This document shows positions 17,188-24,617 of a stretch of DNA of 46,639 nucleotides, piece by piece. Below the pieces are notes generated by a model that saw only the letters and a program-made list of their open reading frames with translations, was not told the DNA's origin and did not search any database. The DNA comes from QYOJ01 sp964449285 (GTDB taxonomy: Bacteria > Bacteroidota > Bacteroidia > Bacteroidales > FEN-979): NCBI GenBank assembly GCA_964449285.1, contig CAYUZX010000021.1, positions 1 through 46,639 on the forward strand, read 5' to 3'. The position numbers and the translations under genes were made by a program. Numbering within the stretch: the stretch's first letter is position 1; each line of letters begins with the position of its first letter.

Positions 17188-18939
17188 CTAATTTACCAGC
17201 GCATCCAGCAGCAGCTTCGTATATTCCGATTTCGGATTTATATAGATTTCGTCCGGGTCGCCCATCTCTACGATCTTTCCATCTTTCATAACAATCAGAC
17301 GGTCTGCCATATATTTGACAACATTCAGGTCGTGTGAGATAAAAATGTAGGTGAGCTGGAATTCGCGTTTAAGGTCATTCAACAGATTAAGAATCTGCGC
17401 CTGGATGGAGATATCGAGGGCAGAAACCGATTCGTCGCAGATGATCAGCCTGGGGTCAACTGCCAGTGCCCGGGCAATACAGATCCGTTGGCGCTGTCCG
17501 CCCGAGAACTCATGCGGGTAACGGAAATAGTGTTCCGGTGTGAGGCCTACCTTCCATAAGAGCTCTTTTACTTTTTCTATCCGCTGATGCCTGTTTCCGT
17601 GAAGGTGATGCACCTCCATCGGCTCCCTGATGGCTTCACCGATCGCCATGCGGGGATTGAGGGATGAGTATGGATCCTGGAACACAATCTGCAGGTCTTT
17701 GTGCAGTGATTTCAGCTTGTATCGGGTCAGGGTAGTGATATCCTTATCTTCATAAAGGATCCGCCCTTCCGAAGCAGGTATCAACTGAAGGATCACCCGC
17801 GAAAGAGTTGTTTTACCGCAGCCCGATTCGCCAACGATCCCCAGGGTTTCTCCCGGATAGAGGAAAAAGCTGACGTCATCCACGGCGCGTGTAGATGCCT
17901 GTTCCCTGCTAAACCAATCCGGTTTCGTAGTGAATTTCTTCCCTACATGTTCCACTTTCAGCACAGGTTCACTGCTGTATAGCTTCCGGTGGTTCGTAAC
18001 TCTCTCATCCCGGGAGACAATCTCCTTCTGATGCCGTTGCTTCACTTCGTTCGCAACGACAATATTGCCGGATACCGGATGCCCGATATCCATATAGTCT
18101 CCCACCGTTGGCAACCTCCTCAAACGCACATCCAACGGTGGCCGGCAGGCGATCAATCCCCGTGTATAGGGTTGCTCCGGGTGATCAAATACCCTGTTAA
18201 CCTCACCCTCTTCAACGATCCTGCCCTGGTACATCACCACAACCCGGTCGGCAAACCGGGAGATCAGACCCAGGTCGTGGGTGATGAAGAGGACGCTCAT
18301 ATTCCTCTTCTGCTGAAGCTTTTTCAACAAATCAAGGATGGTTTTCTGGACTGAGACATCCAGCGCCGTGGTGGGCTCATCGGCGATCAGCAGGGATGGA
18401 TTGCAGGAGATTGCGATAGCGATCATCACCCGTTGCTTCTGTCCTCCCGAAAGTTCATGAGGATAGGAGCGAAAGATCCGGGGAGGATCGGGGAGCGATA
18501 CTTCACCGAAAAGTTCCAGCGCCCGCTGCCTGGCCTCATTTTTGGATATACCAAGATGTTGCCGTAATGTCTCTGAAACCTGATTCCCACAGGTAAAGAC
18601 CGGATTCAATGAAGTCATCGGTTCCTGGAAGATCATGGAGATCGAACGACCACGGATTCGTTGTAAATCGCGCTCCAAAAAGGTATCAAGCCTGATAGCA
18701 TTCCCCGAGGGCTCAGTTAACCGTATTGCCTCCACAATTACCGTTCCTGGTGGATGGGGGATCAATCCCAATATTGAAAGCGCCGTGACAGACTTTCCCG
18801 AACCCGACTCTCCCACGATGCCCAGGATCTCTTTCGTTCCAAGCTGAAACGAGATATCATCCACTGCCACCGTCTCCCTGCCATCGTTCAGGAACTTCAC
18901 AGTAAGATGCTTCACATCCAATAATGGATCTCCCTGCAT
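17188..18939 (-). CDS. Tandem-ATPase peptide/nickel-type ABC transporter subunit (OppD-OppF fusion)
   Basis: 583 residues with two complete nucleotide-binding domains. First: Walker A GESGSGKS (43-50), signature LSGGQKQR (163-170), Walker B LLIADEPT. Second: Walker A GESGCGKTT (370-378), signature FSGGQRQRICIARALA and IICDESVSALD. This is the YejF-like layout powering oligopeptide import by the Opp/Dpp class. No permease or binding protein gene is adjacent. The linker (about 291-319) contains an unusual segment (GNIVVANEVKQRHQKEI...) that reads like a translated intergenic repeat; see findings. Both ATPase sites look intact. Confidence 0.93.
   Translation of the reverse strand: MQGDPLLDVKHLTVKFLNDGRETVAVDDISFQLGTKEILGIVGESGSGKSVTALSILGLIPHPPGTVIVEAIRLTEPSGNAIRLDTFLERDLQRIRGRSISMIFQEPMTSLNPVFTCGNQVSETLRQHLGISKNEARQRALELFGEVSLPDPPRIFRSYPHELSGGQKQRVMIAIAISCNPSLLIADEPTTALDVSVQKTILDLLKKLQQKRNMSVLFITHDLGLISRFADRVVVMYQGRIVEEGEVNRVFDHPEQPYTRGLIACRPPLDVRLRRLPTVGDYMDIGHPVSGNIVVANEVKQRHQKEIVSRDERVTNHRKLYSSEPVLKVEHVGKKFTTKPDWFSREQASTRAVDDVSFFLYPGETLGIVGESGCGKTTLSRVILQLIPASEGRILYEDKDITTLTRYKLKSLHKDLQIVFQDPYSSLNPRMAIGEAIREPMEVHHLHGNRHQRIEKVKELLWKVGLTPEHYFRYPHEFSGGQRQRICIARALAVDPRLIICDESVSALDISIQAQILNLLNDLKREFQLTYIFISHDLNVVKYMADRLIVMKDGKIVEMGDPDEIYINPKSEYTKLLLDALVN
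17991..18066 (-). repeat. Intergenic-type palindromic repeat inserted in frame in the ABC linker
   Basis: This stretch encodes the ABC linker but has hairpin-forming halves: CGTTGC...GCAACG around TTCACTTCGTTC, and TCTC...GAGA around ATCCCGG. The minus-strand reading GCGAACGAAGTGAAGCAAC is familiar to me from small dispersed repeats in many bacterial genomes. There is one copy in the window, so repeat status rests on memory and shape. Confidence 0.45.
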
Positions 18940-18970
18940 GTAGGTTGAAATTTATTGTAAACTTACAAAA

Positions 18971-19010
18971 ATTGCCATGGATTGCACATGAATTGCCATG
19001 AATTACCATG
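18971..19010 (+). repeat. Four imperfect tandem decamers
   Basis: Four consecutive 10-bp units: ATTGCCATGG, ATTGCACATG, AATTGCCATG, AATTACCATG. They fill the gap between the ABC gene start and comF. Function is unknown; it may be a decaying minisatellite. Confidence 0.6.
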
Positions 19011-19049
19011 AACCGGAGCAAAACAATCACATCTTTTTTTTCATCAGAT

Positions 19050-19082
19050 CTTTAACCTTTTGGTATGTTTTCCGATTAATGG
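19050..19082 (+). promoter_or_regulatory. Conserved 33-bp leader element upstream of comF
   Basis: It begins CTTTAACCTTTT and ends TTTTCCGATTAATGG, and ends 10 bp before the comF ATG. It matches the element before the lamin-tail gene at 32 of 33 positions with the same 10-bp spacing. TGTTTTCC (19066-19073 region) can pair with GGAAAACA just downstream, forming an 8-bp hairpin, and a four-codon reading frame (ATG TTT TCC GAT TAA) lies inside. Role unknown. Confidence 0.6.
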
Positions 19083-19092
19083 GAAAACAGCT

Positions 19093-19779
19093 ATGTGGAT
19101 AAATGATTTTTTCTCGCTGGTCTATCCCAGGATATGCACTTGTTGCGGGAACAGTTTGTGGAAAGGTGAGGAGGTAGTATGTACGTTATGTGAGTATCAT
19201 TTACCAAAAACCTGGTATCACATGGAGCATGATAATCCGGTCAGCCGGATCTTCTGGGGACGTGCGCCTGTGGAGAGCGCTGCATCCTTCCTTCATTTTA
19301 ACAAGGGGAATATGGTTCAACACCTGATCCATCACCTGAAGTACAAAGAGCGCAAGGATGTTGGTGTTTGGTTCGGTTTACATTACGGTGCTTTCCTGAA
19401 AAACTCGCCGTTATTCTGCTCCACCGATGCCATCATCCCGGTCCCGTTGCACCGGAAGAGGTATCTCTCCAGGGGGTTTAACCAGAGTGCACAGTTCGGG
19501 ATCGGGCTGGCCTCCAGCATGAAGATCCCACTGGAGGGGAAAATACTTTTCCGGACTGGCCTTTCCGAAACACAAACGCGGAAGACCAGGTATAAACGCT
19601 GGGAAAACGTTTCAGGCATCTTTGAGGTCCGAAATCCTGATAAGATGTCCGGCAAACATTTACTTCTGGTCGACGATGTGATCACAACAGGCGCTACCCT
19701 GGAGGCTTGTGTACATGCGTTAAGATCAATCCCGGATGTAAAGATCAGTATCGCTACGATTGCCACTACGAGGAACTGA
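19093..19779 (+). CDS. comF: ComF family phosphoribosyltransferase-like protein
   Basis: 228 residues from the ATG at 19093 (MWINDFFSLVYPRICT). A TTG 33 bp upstream gives a longer frame but lies in the conserved leader element. An N-terminal zinc-ribbon (CTCCGNSLWKGEEVVCTLC) is followed by the PRTase domain with IIPVPLHRKRYLSRGFNQS, SETQTRKTRYKRWENV and the PRPP loop LLLVDDVITTGATLEAC. ComF is needed for DNA uptake in naturally competent bacteria, probably acting on incoming single strands with DNA-processing proteins. It converges on the lamin-tail gene with 20 bp between stops. Confidence 0.92.
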   Translation: MWINDFFSLVYPRICTCCGNSLWKGEEVVCTLCEYHLPKTWYHMEHDNPVSRIFWGRAPVESAASFLHFNKGNMVQHLIHHLKYKERKDVGVWFGLHYGAFLKNSPLFCSTDAIIPVPLHRKRYLSRGFNQSAQFGIGLASSMKIPLEGKILFRTGLSETQTRKTRYKRWENVSGIFEVRNPDKMSGKHLLLVDDVITTGATLEACVHALRSIPDVKISIATIATTRN

Positions 19780-19799
19780 AACCGGACTTCAATCGTGGG

Positions 19800-22403
19800 T
19801 CAGGGGATGCCTCCAACAACCAGGGGGCGTTTGAATCGTTTTACGACTCCGTCAGGATTCAGGAGTTCGACATACACGAGATAGATTCCCATCGGTGCCT
19901 TCAACCTGTCATCCCGGATGCCATCCCAGAAAAATTCGTTGTGTTGCCCCAATAAGAAACTGGATGTTAGTTGCCTGGCAATTCGGCCAGCGGCGTCGTA
20001 GATCACGATAGAGGCCTGGAAGCCGGCTTCGGCCAGGGTGATGTTGATGGAGACCACATCGTCGAGGCCATCGTTGTCGGGCGAAAACACGGAGGGGACG
20101 ATGGTAATCAAATCTTCTGTCACATCAGGATCCAGCCACTGGGAGTTCTCATAGGCGGGGGTGGCATAGCCCGTGTTTTCGCCCGCAGAGTGCCAGTTTG
20201 ACGGGTCTGTCGCAGGCCTCTCAGGGCTGATCCGCTCCAGGGAGACGCCCTCAACAGAATTGAGTAAAGGATAGTGCATCCCAGTGTGATACTCCATCCC
20301 ATCAATAAGCTCTTCATCCCTGGAGCGGATCAGCCTGATGGCGCCGCTACCGTTTTTCATCGTGGGAAAGGAGGCCATTTCCAGAAAATAATGTGGATTA
20401 GGTGTGTGATAATGCTTCCTGACACTTCCTTCATTGCTACAAACTACCACAAAATCAAGCGGAAACATCAGGTAGGGCTCACTGGTTAACAACGTGCCCC
20501 CTTCAATGCCCGGGAAAGCTCCCGTGTCTGACACAAGCAGTGCCAGATCTTTCAGGTCCACTACCTTGTTCGACCTGTTGAAGAGCTCAATGAACCTGGA
20601 GGAACCCGGATAGGGATCATGCAACACCTCATTGATGATCACATCACTCCTGTCGATCATGTCAGGGATAGCGGCTTCTGTGATCATGGTTGAATTAGCC
20701 CTGTTGCCGGCACAATCGGTGATATCAGGTGAGCCTGTAAGTTTAAAGATAGAGCCCGCAGAAAAGGGTTCGGCAAAGGTAAGCCTCAGGGATCGGTACG
20801 CGGGAGATACCGGAGCCAGGGATTCGGGTTGTATCCCGGTGTGTTCAAGAACCCATATTGAGGGATCTGCCACCGTTAGTGTATCGATGGATTCTGAAAA
20901 TCGGAGCTCCCAGGTGTTGTTGTCCGCCAGGTAACTTCGAAGCAGCTCCGGAGGATCCAGGTCAGGATTGGATGCCCTGACAGAATTCACCTCTCCGGGT
21001 GTTCCTCCCAGGGGATCCTGAGAAGAGCTCCAGTTATCTTCGCACCCACATGGATTATCAGGATCAATCATCTCCAACGACCAACCACCATCTTCTTTCC
21101 ACGACTCAGTGATCCACTCCGGGGAGTAAGTCACGGTATGGATGATTTGCAGGCGACTGTTTCGCAGGACCAGGGTTGTCCCGTCGTTTACAAGGCTGGT
21201 TGCGGAGGTGAAGAGCGAAACTGTAGGGCCGAAATCTGCCAGGGAGCTATCGTGGACAAGCAACAGGAACCCGTAAGCAGGAATTGAAACAGCCGGGAAG
21301 GTTTTCCGGGTACTGCTTGCATCAAAGTACCATCCCGTTAGGTCAATAGAAAACTCTGTCCTGTTGTACAACTCCACATATTCCACCGGAGGTAACCCAA
21401 CCACCGGTTCCGGGTCCATCATCACCTCATGGATGAGGATGTCGTAAGCACGCGGTTCAAAACGGGCAAAAGGAACCAGCGTATCCTGCATCCGGTTTCC
21501 AGCCTGGTCGGAAATGTTACTAATTTGCAATGTGTCTGTAACCTTTACTGGCAGGGGTTGTTCAAAACTTAACAGGACTTCATTTGGATTCTCTGCCGGA
21601 GATACGACAGACACAGGATGACGCATATTGCCAAGTAAGGTGTAGTTAAAGCAATTTTGTGCTCCAATCAACTCCAGGTTTTCTGTGAAGAGAAGGAGGA
21701 TATGCAAACTATCGGGCAAGGTCAATGTTGAAAGTGACGGGGGAACTGTATCCCGAATGACGGGGCCAACATAGACATCATCCATATAAAATTTTGCTGC
21801 GTTGCTTGAAGTATACTTACACCAGATACCAAACCAGGGAATTGTCTGGAGTGTAGTATCGAACCATGAGCCCTGTGCAATATACGCACCTCCACCGGCA
21901 GGATCTGTCCAGGCGCTCCATAAGCCGGTTGCATCCCTTATAATTTTAATCCGAAACGTATTGGTTGATTGCGCCGTAGTAACATCCGGGAAACAAAAGA
22001 GGGAGTGAATTGTTTCACCGGTCTGCTTCATGATATACATGCTGTCGTTTCCCCCTCCCACCTGCAGAAAGCAACCATTCAGCGGCTGATCCAGTTCCAT
22101 CCGGTCAGCTGTAAGATAGACCTTCATGAAGTTATTTGCCGAAGTGTTGAAAGAGAGTTTCACCCAAACGTTCCATTCGGTTTCTCCAAGCCAGTTGCCG
22201 GGGGTTGCCAGGAAAGAGGTATCACTGCCTGCCCATTTCAGGTGAAGCTGTTTGGCACTGTTCACCTCGAAGTGCAAAGAGTCTCCCTGCCATCGAGGGT
22301 TAAAGCTGAAATCGCCATCAGAAAAATCATCCAGAACCTGTGCTTTAAGGATTACCGAACCCAACAGCATCAGAAGGAAAATGAAAAAAGTACCAGTTCT
22401 CAT
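19800..22403 (-). CDS. Secreted lamin-tail domain protein with T9SS-type C-terminal domain
   Basis: 867 residues from the ATG at 22403 (MRTGTFFIFLLMLLG), which opens a clear signal peptide. A jelly-roll-like N-terminal region (about 25-215) precedes Ig-like segments starting DTVPPSLSTLTLPD. Two lamin-tail domains follow (about 320-470, ILIHEVMMDPEP...VEYVELYNRT; about 588-710, VIINEVLHDPYPG...FIELFNRS). The C-terminal FSPDNDGLDD...VYVELLNPDGVVKRFKRPLVV is a FlgD/gliding-type domain of the kind used for type IX export. Lamin-tail domains occur with secreted nucleases and DNA-binding surface proteins, but no nuclease motif is seen. An upstream in-frame extension to 22544 is rejected because it reads through the leader element. 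Confidence 0.85.
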   Translation of the reverse strand: MRTGTFFIFLLMLLGSVILKAQVLDDFSDGDFSFNPRWQGDSLHFEVNSAKQLHLKWAGSDTSFLATPGNWLGETEWNVWVKLSFNTSANNFMKVYLTADRMELDQPLNGCFLQVGGGNDSMYIMKQTGETIHSLFCFPDVTTAQSTNTFRIKIIRDATGLWSAWTDPAGGGAYIAQGSWFDTTLQTIPWFGIWCKYTSSNAAKFYMDDVYVGPVIRDTVPPSLSTLTLPDSLHILLLFTENLELIGAQNCFNYTLLGNMRHPVSVVSPAENPNEVLLSFEQPLPVKVTDTLQISNISDQAGNRMQDTLVPFARFEPRAYDILIHEVMMDPEPVVGLPPVEYVELYNRTEFSIDLTGWYFDASSTRKTFPAVSIPAYGFLLLVHDSSLADFGPTVSLFTSATSLVNDGTTLVLRNSRLQIIHTVTYSPEWITESWKEDGGWSLEMIDPDNPCGCEDNWSSSQDPLGGTPGEVNSVRASNPDLDPPELLRSYLADNNTWELRFSESIDTLTVADPSIWVLEHTGIQPESLAPVSPAYRSLRLTFAEPFSAGSIFKLTGSPDITDCAGNRANSTMITEAAIPDMIDRSDVIINEVLHDPYPGSSRFIELFNRSNKVVDLKDLALLVSDTGAFPGIEGGTLLTSEPYLMFPLDFVVVCSNEGSVRKHYHTPNPHYFLEMASFPTMKNGSGAIRLIRSRDEELIDGMEYHTGMHYPLLNSVEGVSLERISPERPATDPSNWHSAGENTGYATPAYENSQWLDPDVTEDLITIVPSVFSPDNDGLDDVVSINITLAEAGFQASIVIYDAAGRIARQLTSSFLLGQHNEFFWDGIRDDRLKAPMGIYLVYVELLNPDGVVKRFKRPLVVGGIP

Positions 22404-22413
22404 CGTTTTTTCT

Positions 22414-22446
22414 CCATTAATCGGAAAACATACTAAAAGGTTAAAG
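22414..22446 (-). promoter_or_regulatory. Conserved 33-bp leader element upstream of the lamin-tail gene
   Basis: Minus-strand copy of the comF leader element, differing at one base (A instead of G after CTTTAACCTTTT) and ending 10 bp before the ATG at 22403. The downstream hairpin arm is imperfect here (GGAGAAAAAA). See the comF copy at 19050-19082. Confidence 0.6.
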
Positions 22447-22519
22447 GTCCTATCCAAAAAATTCATAGCAATTAGCAACGTCGAGTTCCGCTTCATGTAC
22501 AAATCATAGCAATATCTTT

Positions 22520-22527
22520 TATCTTTG
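22520..22527 (+). promoter_or_regulatory. -7 promoter element of asd
   Basis: TATCTTTG matches TAnnTTTG exactly and ends only 4 bp before the ATG. Transcription would start at or next to the start codon, so the mRNA may be leaderless. No clear -33 element. Confidence 0.45.
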
Positions 22528-22531
22528 CCCC

Positions 22532-23518
22532 ATGAAACTAGCAATCGTAGGTGTTACCGGTTTGGTTGGACGAGTTGCTTTAAAGATTCTGGAAGAGCGT
22601 TCGTTTCCTGTCAGCCAGCTGATCCCAGTGGCTTCACCACACTCGAAAGAGCGATTGATCCGGTTTCGCGACCAGGAGTACCTGATTACTGATCACCTGC
22701 AAGCGATCGGCGAAAAACCCGACATAGCTATCTTTTCGGCGGGTGGGGATGTTAGCCGCGAATGGGCGCCAAGGTATGCCGAAGCGGGGATTCGGGTGGT
22801 CGACAACTCCTCAGCCTGGCGGATGGATCCTGCGATCCCGCTGATTGTTCCCGAGATCAATGCGGAGATCCTTACGCCGGATGACTTCATCATTGCCAAT
22901 CCTAACTGCTCTACCATCCAGCTGGTAATGGTGATGGCTCCGCTTCACGTCAGGTATTCGATCAAACGGATTGTCGTCTCTACCTATCAATCGGTTACAG
23001 GTACCGGCGCCAGGGCAGTCAGGCAGCTTGAGAACGAACGCAGGGGGATTGCTGGCGAAATGGCATACCCCCATCCGATCGACCTCAACCTCTTTCCCCA
23101 TGGAGGTCCCTTTCAGGAGAATGGTTACACATCGGAAGAGATGAAGTTGGTGACCGAGACACGTAAAATTCTGAACGATTCATCTATCATGGTCTCTCCA
23201 ACAATCGTACGGGTGCCTGTTATGAGAGGCCATTCGGAAGCTGTCAATATTGAGTTTGTTAAATCGTTCAACCTTCAGGATATCTATTCCATCCTTACAG
23301 AGATGCCTGGAATTACAATTCTCGACGATGTTAAAAACAACGTGTATCCTATGCCAATCCTGGCTGAGGGGAAGGACGATGTTTTTGTAGGTCGCATCCG
23401 CCGGGATGAATCCCTGGCCAACGCACTGAACCTGTTTATCGTTTCCGATAACCTTCGAAAAGGAGCCGCTACCAATGCCATTCAGATTGCCGAATACTTG
23501 CTGAAATTCACATCCTGA
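22532..23518 (+). CDS. asd: Aspartate-semialdehyde dehydrogenase
   Basis: 328 residues, full length. It reduces aspartyl phosphate to aspartate semialdehyde with NADPH, on the path to lysine, diaminopimelate, threonine and methionine. The Rossmann start MKLAIVGVTGLVGR binds the cofactor. NPNCSTIQ holds the catalytic Cys 126. VPVMRGHSEAVNIEF holds the substrate-binding Arg and catalytic His. YQSVTGTGARAVRQLENE is also typical. No other gene of the pathway is adjacent. Confidence 0.96.
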   Translation: MKLAIVGVTGLVGRVALKILEERSFPVSQLIPVASPHSKERLIRFRDQEYLITDHLQAIGEKPDIAIFSAGGDVSREWAPRYAEAGIRVVDNSSAWRMDPAIPLIVPEINAEILTPDDFIIANPNCSTIQLVMVMAPLHVRYSIKRIVVSTYQSVTGTGARAVRQLENERRGIAGEMAYPHPIDLNLFPHGGPFQENGYTSEEMKLVTETRKILNDSSIMVSPTIVRVPVMRGHSEAVNIEFVKSFNLQDIYSILTEMPGITILDDVKNNVYPMPILAEGKDDVFVGRIRRDESLANALNLFIVSDNLRKGAATNAIQIAEYLLKFTS

Positions 23519-23566
23519 CAAAAACCGTTTAAATCATCCTAATAATCAGTTAATTATTTCACAATG

Positions 23567-23623
23567 TTGAGATAGATCAATGGATTATTGATTCGTATCA
23601 AATATTTTATCGGTCAAGATCAA
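23567..23623 (+). promoter_or_regulatory. FNR-type boxes upstream of the Crp/Fnr gene
   Basis: Two strong matches to TTGAT-N4-ATCAA: TTGAGATAGATCAA (23567-23580, 9/10) and TTGATTCGTATCAA (23588-23601, 10/10). Their centres are 21 bp apart. A weaker third site (23610-23623, right half ATCAA) follows 22 bp later. They lie just upstream of, and partly overlap, the promoter region, so autoregulation is likely. Confidence 0.7.
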
Positions 23624-23631
23624 TTTAATTG

Positions 23632-23639
23632 TATATTTG
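23632..23639 (+). promoter_or_regulatory. -7 promoter element of the Crp/Fnr gene
   Basis: TATATTTG is an exact TAnnTTTG match, 33 bp before the ATG at 23673. The perfect FNR box is centred about 49 bp before the predicted transcription start, and the weak third box lies between them. Confidence 0.55.
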
Positions 23640-23672
23640 CATTCATCGCGTAATTGATCTAATTGGATTTGT

Positions 23673-24365
23673 ATGAACAAGATGCAGGAGTCGGAGAATT
23701 GCAAGAACTGTAACTGCAAAACATCCATCTTCAACAGCCTGACACAGGAGGAGCTTGAGCAGATCAATCAGGGCCGATATACGGTTCATTACAAAGCCGG
23801 TGAAATCCTATTCAAACAGGGAACTCCGTCACCACATTTTGTCTGCCTGACCAAAGGGCTTGCCAAATTATATATTGAAGGATACGGAAAGAACCTGATC
23901 CTTGCCTTGGTAAAACCGGTTGATTACATCTTTGGGCCGGGAACCTACGTTGATAACCGCCACTATTATTCAGCGGCGGCAGTGGAAGAGACCACTGCCT
24001 GCCTGGTGGATGTGAATATCTTCAAGCAGCTAATCAGGCAAAATCCGGATTTTGCTGAAGAGTTTATCCGGCGGATCTCACGCCAGGCTATTTTCAATTT
24101 CGACCAGGTCGTAAGTCTTACGCAGAAACAGATGCCCGGGCGAATAGCCGACGTCCTTTTTTACCTCCGGGAGAAGATTTACGGGAAAAATCCCTTCGAA
24201 ATCTCTATCTCCCGCCAGGACCTTGCCGACCTTTCCGGAATGTCAAAAGAGAGTTCCATCCGCATTCTGAAAGAACTGAAAGATGAGGGCATCCTGAAAG
24301 TAACTGGTAATACCATCGAGATCCTGAACGAAAAGCAACTTAGACAAATCAGCCAAACAGGTTAA
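23673..24365 (+). CDS. Crp/Fnr family transcriptional regulator, FNR-like
   Basis: 230 residues: cyclic-nucleotide-binding-like beta-roll (about 35-120), dimer helix (about 120-155) and C-terminal helix-turn-helix (about 178-210). The N-terminus has ENCKNCNC (Cys 10, 13, 15), with further Cys at 58 and 110. This is an FNR-like arrangement that could bind an oxygen-labile cluster, though its spacing differs from E. coli FNR. The recognition helix SGMSKESSIRILKEL keeps Glu 193 and Arg 197, which correspond to the residues reading TTGAT half-sites. Matching boxes lie before its own gene and before the next operon, so it is the likely controller of the cytochrome module. Confidence 0.92.
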   Translation: MNKMQESENCKNCNCKTSIFNSLTQEELEQINQGRYTVHYKAGEILFKQGTPSPHFVCLTKGLAKLYIEGYGKNLILALVKPVDYIFGPGTYVDNRHYYSAAAVEETTACLVDVNIFKQLIRQNPDFAEEFIRRISRQAIFNFDQVVSLTQKQMPGRIADVLFYLREKIYGKNPFEISISRQDLADLSGMSKESSIRILKELKDEGILKVTGNTIEILNEKQLRQISQTG

Positions 24366-24424
24366 AAGCTACTTGATTATCAGCGTATTGTTTTTTATCT
24401 GGCATTTCCATACCCTTTTGTTTG

Positions 24425-24481
24425 TTGACAATTATCATTCTTATTATTGATATATGTCAATAATCTATGGACATATATCAC
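24425..24481 (+). promoter_or_regulatory. Phased FNR-like boxes upstream of the hexaheme cytochrome gene
   Basis: Three FNR-like sites with centres 22 and 21 bp apart: TTGACAATTATCAT (24425-24438, 8/10), TTGATATATGTCAA (24447-24460, 9/10, inside the longer palindrome 24443-24464) and TGGACATATATCAC (24468-24481, 7/10). TGATATATGTC and GACATATATCA (24448-24458 and 24470-24480) also form a perfect 11-bp inverted repeat. Confidence 0.65.
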
Positions 24482-24537
24482 TATCTGGATGACTAAATCT
24501 CACCACTTTGTTAATCCAATAACACAATGAATTCCGC

Positions 24538-24545
24538 TATTTTTG
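24538..24545 (+). promoter_or_regulatory. Candidate -7 element of the hexaheme cytochrome gene
   Basis: TATTTTTG matches TAnnTTTG, 72 bp before the ATG. The nearest FNR-like box would be centred about 75 bp upstream of the start of transcription, an allowed upstream activator distance. No good -33 element, as expected for an activator-dependent promoter. Confidence 0.4.
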
Positions 24546-24617
24546 TCTCCAGACTGAACGCCTATACCTGTTTGTGTTATTGAGAGAAAATGAATATTTA
24601 ACAAAAACCAAAACCGT

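Noticed and set aside
22404..22544. N-terminal extension of the lamin-tail protein
   Set aside because: The signal peptide begins at 22403; the extension reads through the conserved leader and overlaps the asd start.
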